Part shown: positions 61,972 to 64,000 of the stretch, piece after piece
How positions within the stretch are numbered: the stretch's first letter is position 1
Layout: each line of letters begins with the position of its first letter
Assembly (NCBI GenBank): GCA_947086655.1
Contig: CAMTZM010000008.1
Location: 1-64,000 of the forward strand
Reading direction: 5' to 3'
DNA: 64,000 nucleotides
From: an uncultured Eubacteriaceae bacterium
Lineage (GTDB): Bacteria > Bacillota > Clostridia > Lachnospirales > CAG-274
Made by a program: the position numbers and the translations under genes
The notes under the pieces: model-generated
The model's input: the letters and a program-made list of their open reading frames with translations, nothing else
Databases searched by the model: none
Told to the model about the DNA's origin: nothing

Positions 61972-63243
61972 CTATCTTTTAAGTATTTCCTCACGCTTAG
62001 GGCCATTTGAAACCATAGATATTTTAACATTTATTTCTTTTTCAATAAAATCAACATATTCTTTTGCCTTATCCGGAAGATTTGAATATGAATCAATTCC
62101 CGTTATATCGCTTTTCCAGCCGTCAAGAACAGTATAGACAGGTTTTGCCTTATATAAAAGTTCAGTAGTAGGAAAATCTTTTACAATTTCTCCATTAATA
62201 TCATATCCTGTACATATATAAAGCTTATCCATATAACTTAAAACATCAAGACAAGTCATTACTACCTCTGTTGCTCCCTGAATCTCACAGCCATAACGTG
62301 TAGCAACAGCGTCAAAATATCCTACCCTTCTTGGGCGTCCCGTAGTAGCGCCAAATTCTCCGGCATCTCCGCCTCTTTTTCTAAGTTCATCAGCCTCTTC
62401 TCCAAAAAGTTCGCTTACAAACGGACCGGCTCCTACTGCCGATGAATATGCTTTTGTTATTACCATAACATCTTTAATTGAATGCGGCGGAATACCAGCT
62501 CCTACTGCTGCATATCCGGCAAGAGTAGACGAACTTGTTACATAAGGATATATTCCGTGGTCTGTATCTTTTAAAGAACCTAACTGCCCTTCAAGAAGTA
62601 TATTTTTGTTTTCTTTAATAGCATTTCTAAGTATTTTGCCTGTATCAGTCACATAGCCTTTAATAAGAGCGGCATATTTTACAAGATTATCATAAACCTC
62701 TATATAGTCTATTTCAGGTTTGTTATAAAGATACTTAAATTGTATATTTATTTTTTCATAAATACCTTTAAGCTTTTCTTTAAGTCTGTCTTCATGATAT
62801 AATTCCCAAACCTGTATACCTGTTTTTGAATACTTATCAGCGTAAAAAGGAGCTATACCTGATTTTGTAGAACCAAATTTACGCTCTGCCAATCTTTCTT
62901 CCTCATATTCATCAAGAAGCACATGATGTTTAAGCAAAACCTGTGCCCTTTCGGAAATAAGAAGCTGAAATTTTATACCGGCATCTTTAAGGGCATCAAC
63001 CTCTTTTAAAAGATATTCTATATTAAGAGCAACTCCGTTGCCTATAATATTAAGCGTATTCTCATGAAAAATACCTGATGGAAGCAAATGCAAAGCAAAC
63101 TTTCCATGCTCATTTATAATTGTATGTCCGGCATTGCTGCCTCCTTGAAATCTTACAACTATATCTGACTCGCCTGCACACATGTCAGTTATTTTTCCTT
63201 TACCCTCGTCACCCCAATTAGCTCCTACAATAGCTTTTACCAT
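61972..63243 (-). CDS. purA: Adenylosuccinate synthetase
   Basis: A GTP-dependent enzyme (423 residues) of the AMP branch, forming adenylosuccinate from IMP and aspartate. The P-loop-like 'GANWGDEGKGKITDMCAG', 'GGSNAGHTI' and 'TGRPRRVGYFDAVATRYG' are characteristic. ATG 63243 follows AGGAGG; the frame runs to 63264 but overlaps the ribosome site. It is 13 bases after purB, whose product acts on adenylosuccinate. Confidence 0.97.
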   Translation of the reverse strand: MVKAIVGANWGDEGKGKITDMCAGESDIVVRFQGGSNAGHTIINEHGKFALHLLPSGIFHENTLNIIGNGVALNIEYLLKEVDALKDAGIKFQLLISERAQVLLKHHVLLDEYEEERLAERKFGSTKSGIAPFYADKYSKTGIQVWELYHEDRLKEKLKGIYEKINIQFKYLYNKPEIDYIEVYDNLVKYAALIKGYVTDTGKILRNAIKENKNILLEGQLGSLKDTDHGIYPYVTSSSTLAGYAAVGAGIPPHSIKDVMVITKAYSSAVGAGPFVSELFGEEADELRKRGGDAGEFGATTGRPRRVGYFDAVATRYGCEIQGATEVVMTCLDVLSYMDKLYICTGYDINGEIVKDFPTTELLYKAKPVYTVLDGWKSDITGIDSYSNLPDKAKEYVDFIEKEINVKISMVSNGPKREEILKR

Positions 63244-63256
63244 AGCTGTTTCCTCC

Positions 63257-64000
63257 TTATACATTTAATTCTGCCTTATCGACTAAATCAATATTTTCAT
63301 CAAGCAAAGGCTTAACATATTCGGAAATATACTCTTTTACTTGTTCCGGCGCTCTGCCTATAAAATTCTTTGGAGCAAGAATCTTATTCAAATCATCAAT
63401 TGATAATTTGAACGCTGGGTCAGCAGCAATTCTGTCAATAAGGTCATTTTTTCCTCCCTGTTCCTTAACAACTCTTGCTGCTGCCATTGAGTGCATTCTT
63501 ATTTTTTCATGAAGTTCTTGTCTGTCACCTCCAAGTTTAACAGCATCCATCATTATATTTTCAGTTGCCATAAAAGGAAGTTCATCAAGTATGTGCTTTT
63601 CTATTACTTTTGGATATACTACAAGATTATCAGCTACATTTATATAAATATTTAAAATAGCATCTGCTGCAAGAAAAGCCTCCGGAATTGATATTCTTTT
63701 ATTCGCCGAATCATCAAGTGTTCTTTCAAACCATTGAGCTGACGCTGTAATAGCCGGATTTAAACTATCTACCATTATATAGCGTGCAAGTCCGGCAATT
63801 CTTTCTGAACGCATAGGATTTCTTTTATATGCCATAGCCGAAGAACCTACTTGTTCCTTTTCAAAAGGTTCTTCCATTTCTTTAAGATGCTGCAAAAGTC
63901 TCATATCATTTGAAAACTTTGTACAGCTTTGTGCTATTCCTGATAATACATTTATAACATTACTGTCAAGTTTTCTTGTATATGTTTGTCCTGAAACAGG
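63257..64000 (-). CDS. purB: Adenylosuccinate lyase, 5' end beyond the window
   Basis: The C-terminal 247 residues of PurB, which splits adenylosuccinate to AMP, and SAICAR to AICAR. The frame is open to the window edge, starting 'PVSGQTYTRKLDSNVINVLSGIAQSC'. The signature 'GSSAMAYKRNPMRSE', with the catalytic serine loop, is present, followed by the C-terminal helical domain. ATG 63904 is an internal methionine, not the start. Its position upstream of purA on the same strand fits an operon. Confidence 0.96.
   Translation of the reverse strand, partial: PVSGQTYTRKLDSNVINVLSGIAQSCTKFSNDMRLLQHLKEMEEPFEKEQVGSSAMAYKRNPMRSERIAGLARYIMVDSLNPAITASAQWFERTLDDSANKRISIPEAFLAADAILNIYINVADNLVVYPKVIEKHILDELPFMATENIMMDAVKLGGDRQELHEKIRMHSMAAARVVKEQGGKNDLIDRIAADPAFKLSIDDLNKILAPKNFIGRAPEQVKEYISEYVKPLLDENIDLVDKAELNV

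Overview
The window comes from an AT-rich, anaerobic, endospore-forming member of the Firmicutes, most likely class Clostridia. Signs of this are a sporulation sigma factor of the SigK type, a LysM-LysM-GH18 spore cortex-lytic enzyme gene, anaerobic ribonucleotide reductase activase, an FprA-type flavodiiron protein, DapL lysine biosynthesis, ScpAB, GSI-alpha glutamine synthetase, strong AGGAGG ribosome sites, and frequent GTG and TTG starts. I cannot place it to genus from sequence alone. No rRNA, tRNA or CRISPR array was seen.

Layout. 1-2050: a BlaI/M56 (BlaR1-like) pair behind a perfect double operator. 2070-5894: a large secreted protein with two tandem PL9-like beta-helix units. 6266-7126: a bacteriohemerythrin-CheX fusion. 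7272-19578: a co-directional housekeeping run, miaB-ricA(ymcA)-mutS-mutL-nrdG-(dead site-2 protease)-scpA-scpB-dac-rluB-fprA. 19645-22194: dapL and a MocR-type aspartate aminotransferase. 22643-24421: an ammonium transporter fused to a PII domain, behind a terminator with an ANTAR-type antiterminator signature. 24472-28135: biotin operon bioY-bioB-bioD-bioA behind a BirA box. 28250-32030: amidase and two HtrA proteases. 32412-34426: TrpB2 and a HAD phosphatase. 34590-39105: a three-component lipid-linked sugar transfer system (GT2, then a GtrA-YfhO fusion). 45828-51260: PqqD-like/OPT transporter, an orphan solute-binding lipoprotein and paired chromate transporters. 51489-54932: a large c-di-GMP protein. 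55041-57045: sigK and the rpsF-ssb-rpsR operon. 57238-59590: small DUF2752 and DUF4190 membrane proteins. 59778-64000: an ANTAR regulator, glnA, purA and purB.

The most striking object is at 39535-45742. A spore cortex-lytic enzyme gene (SleL/YaaH type: two LysM domains plus GH18) is split into a 5' part (45742-44885) and a 3' part (39957-39535) by about 4.93 kb of DNA. The insert carries a large serine recombinase, a 63-aa protein that could be a directionality factor, and two cargo proteins. A 9-bp direct repeat (TACACATAT in the gene's sense) sits at both junctions. Recombination across it would rebuild, in frame, a protein of 426 residues, close to the family's usual length. This is the architecture of a developmentally excised element such as skin in sigK. 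Here sigK itself is intact about 10 kb away.

Other unusual layers are three near-identical 165-bp inverted-repeat elements (plus a decayed fourth), one of them inside the scpAB operon at the scpA stop codon; a 210-bp element with 21-bp inverted ends; a catalytically dead site-2 protease; and a probable nitrogen circuit linking the ANTAR protein next to glnA to the leader of amt-PII.
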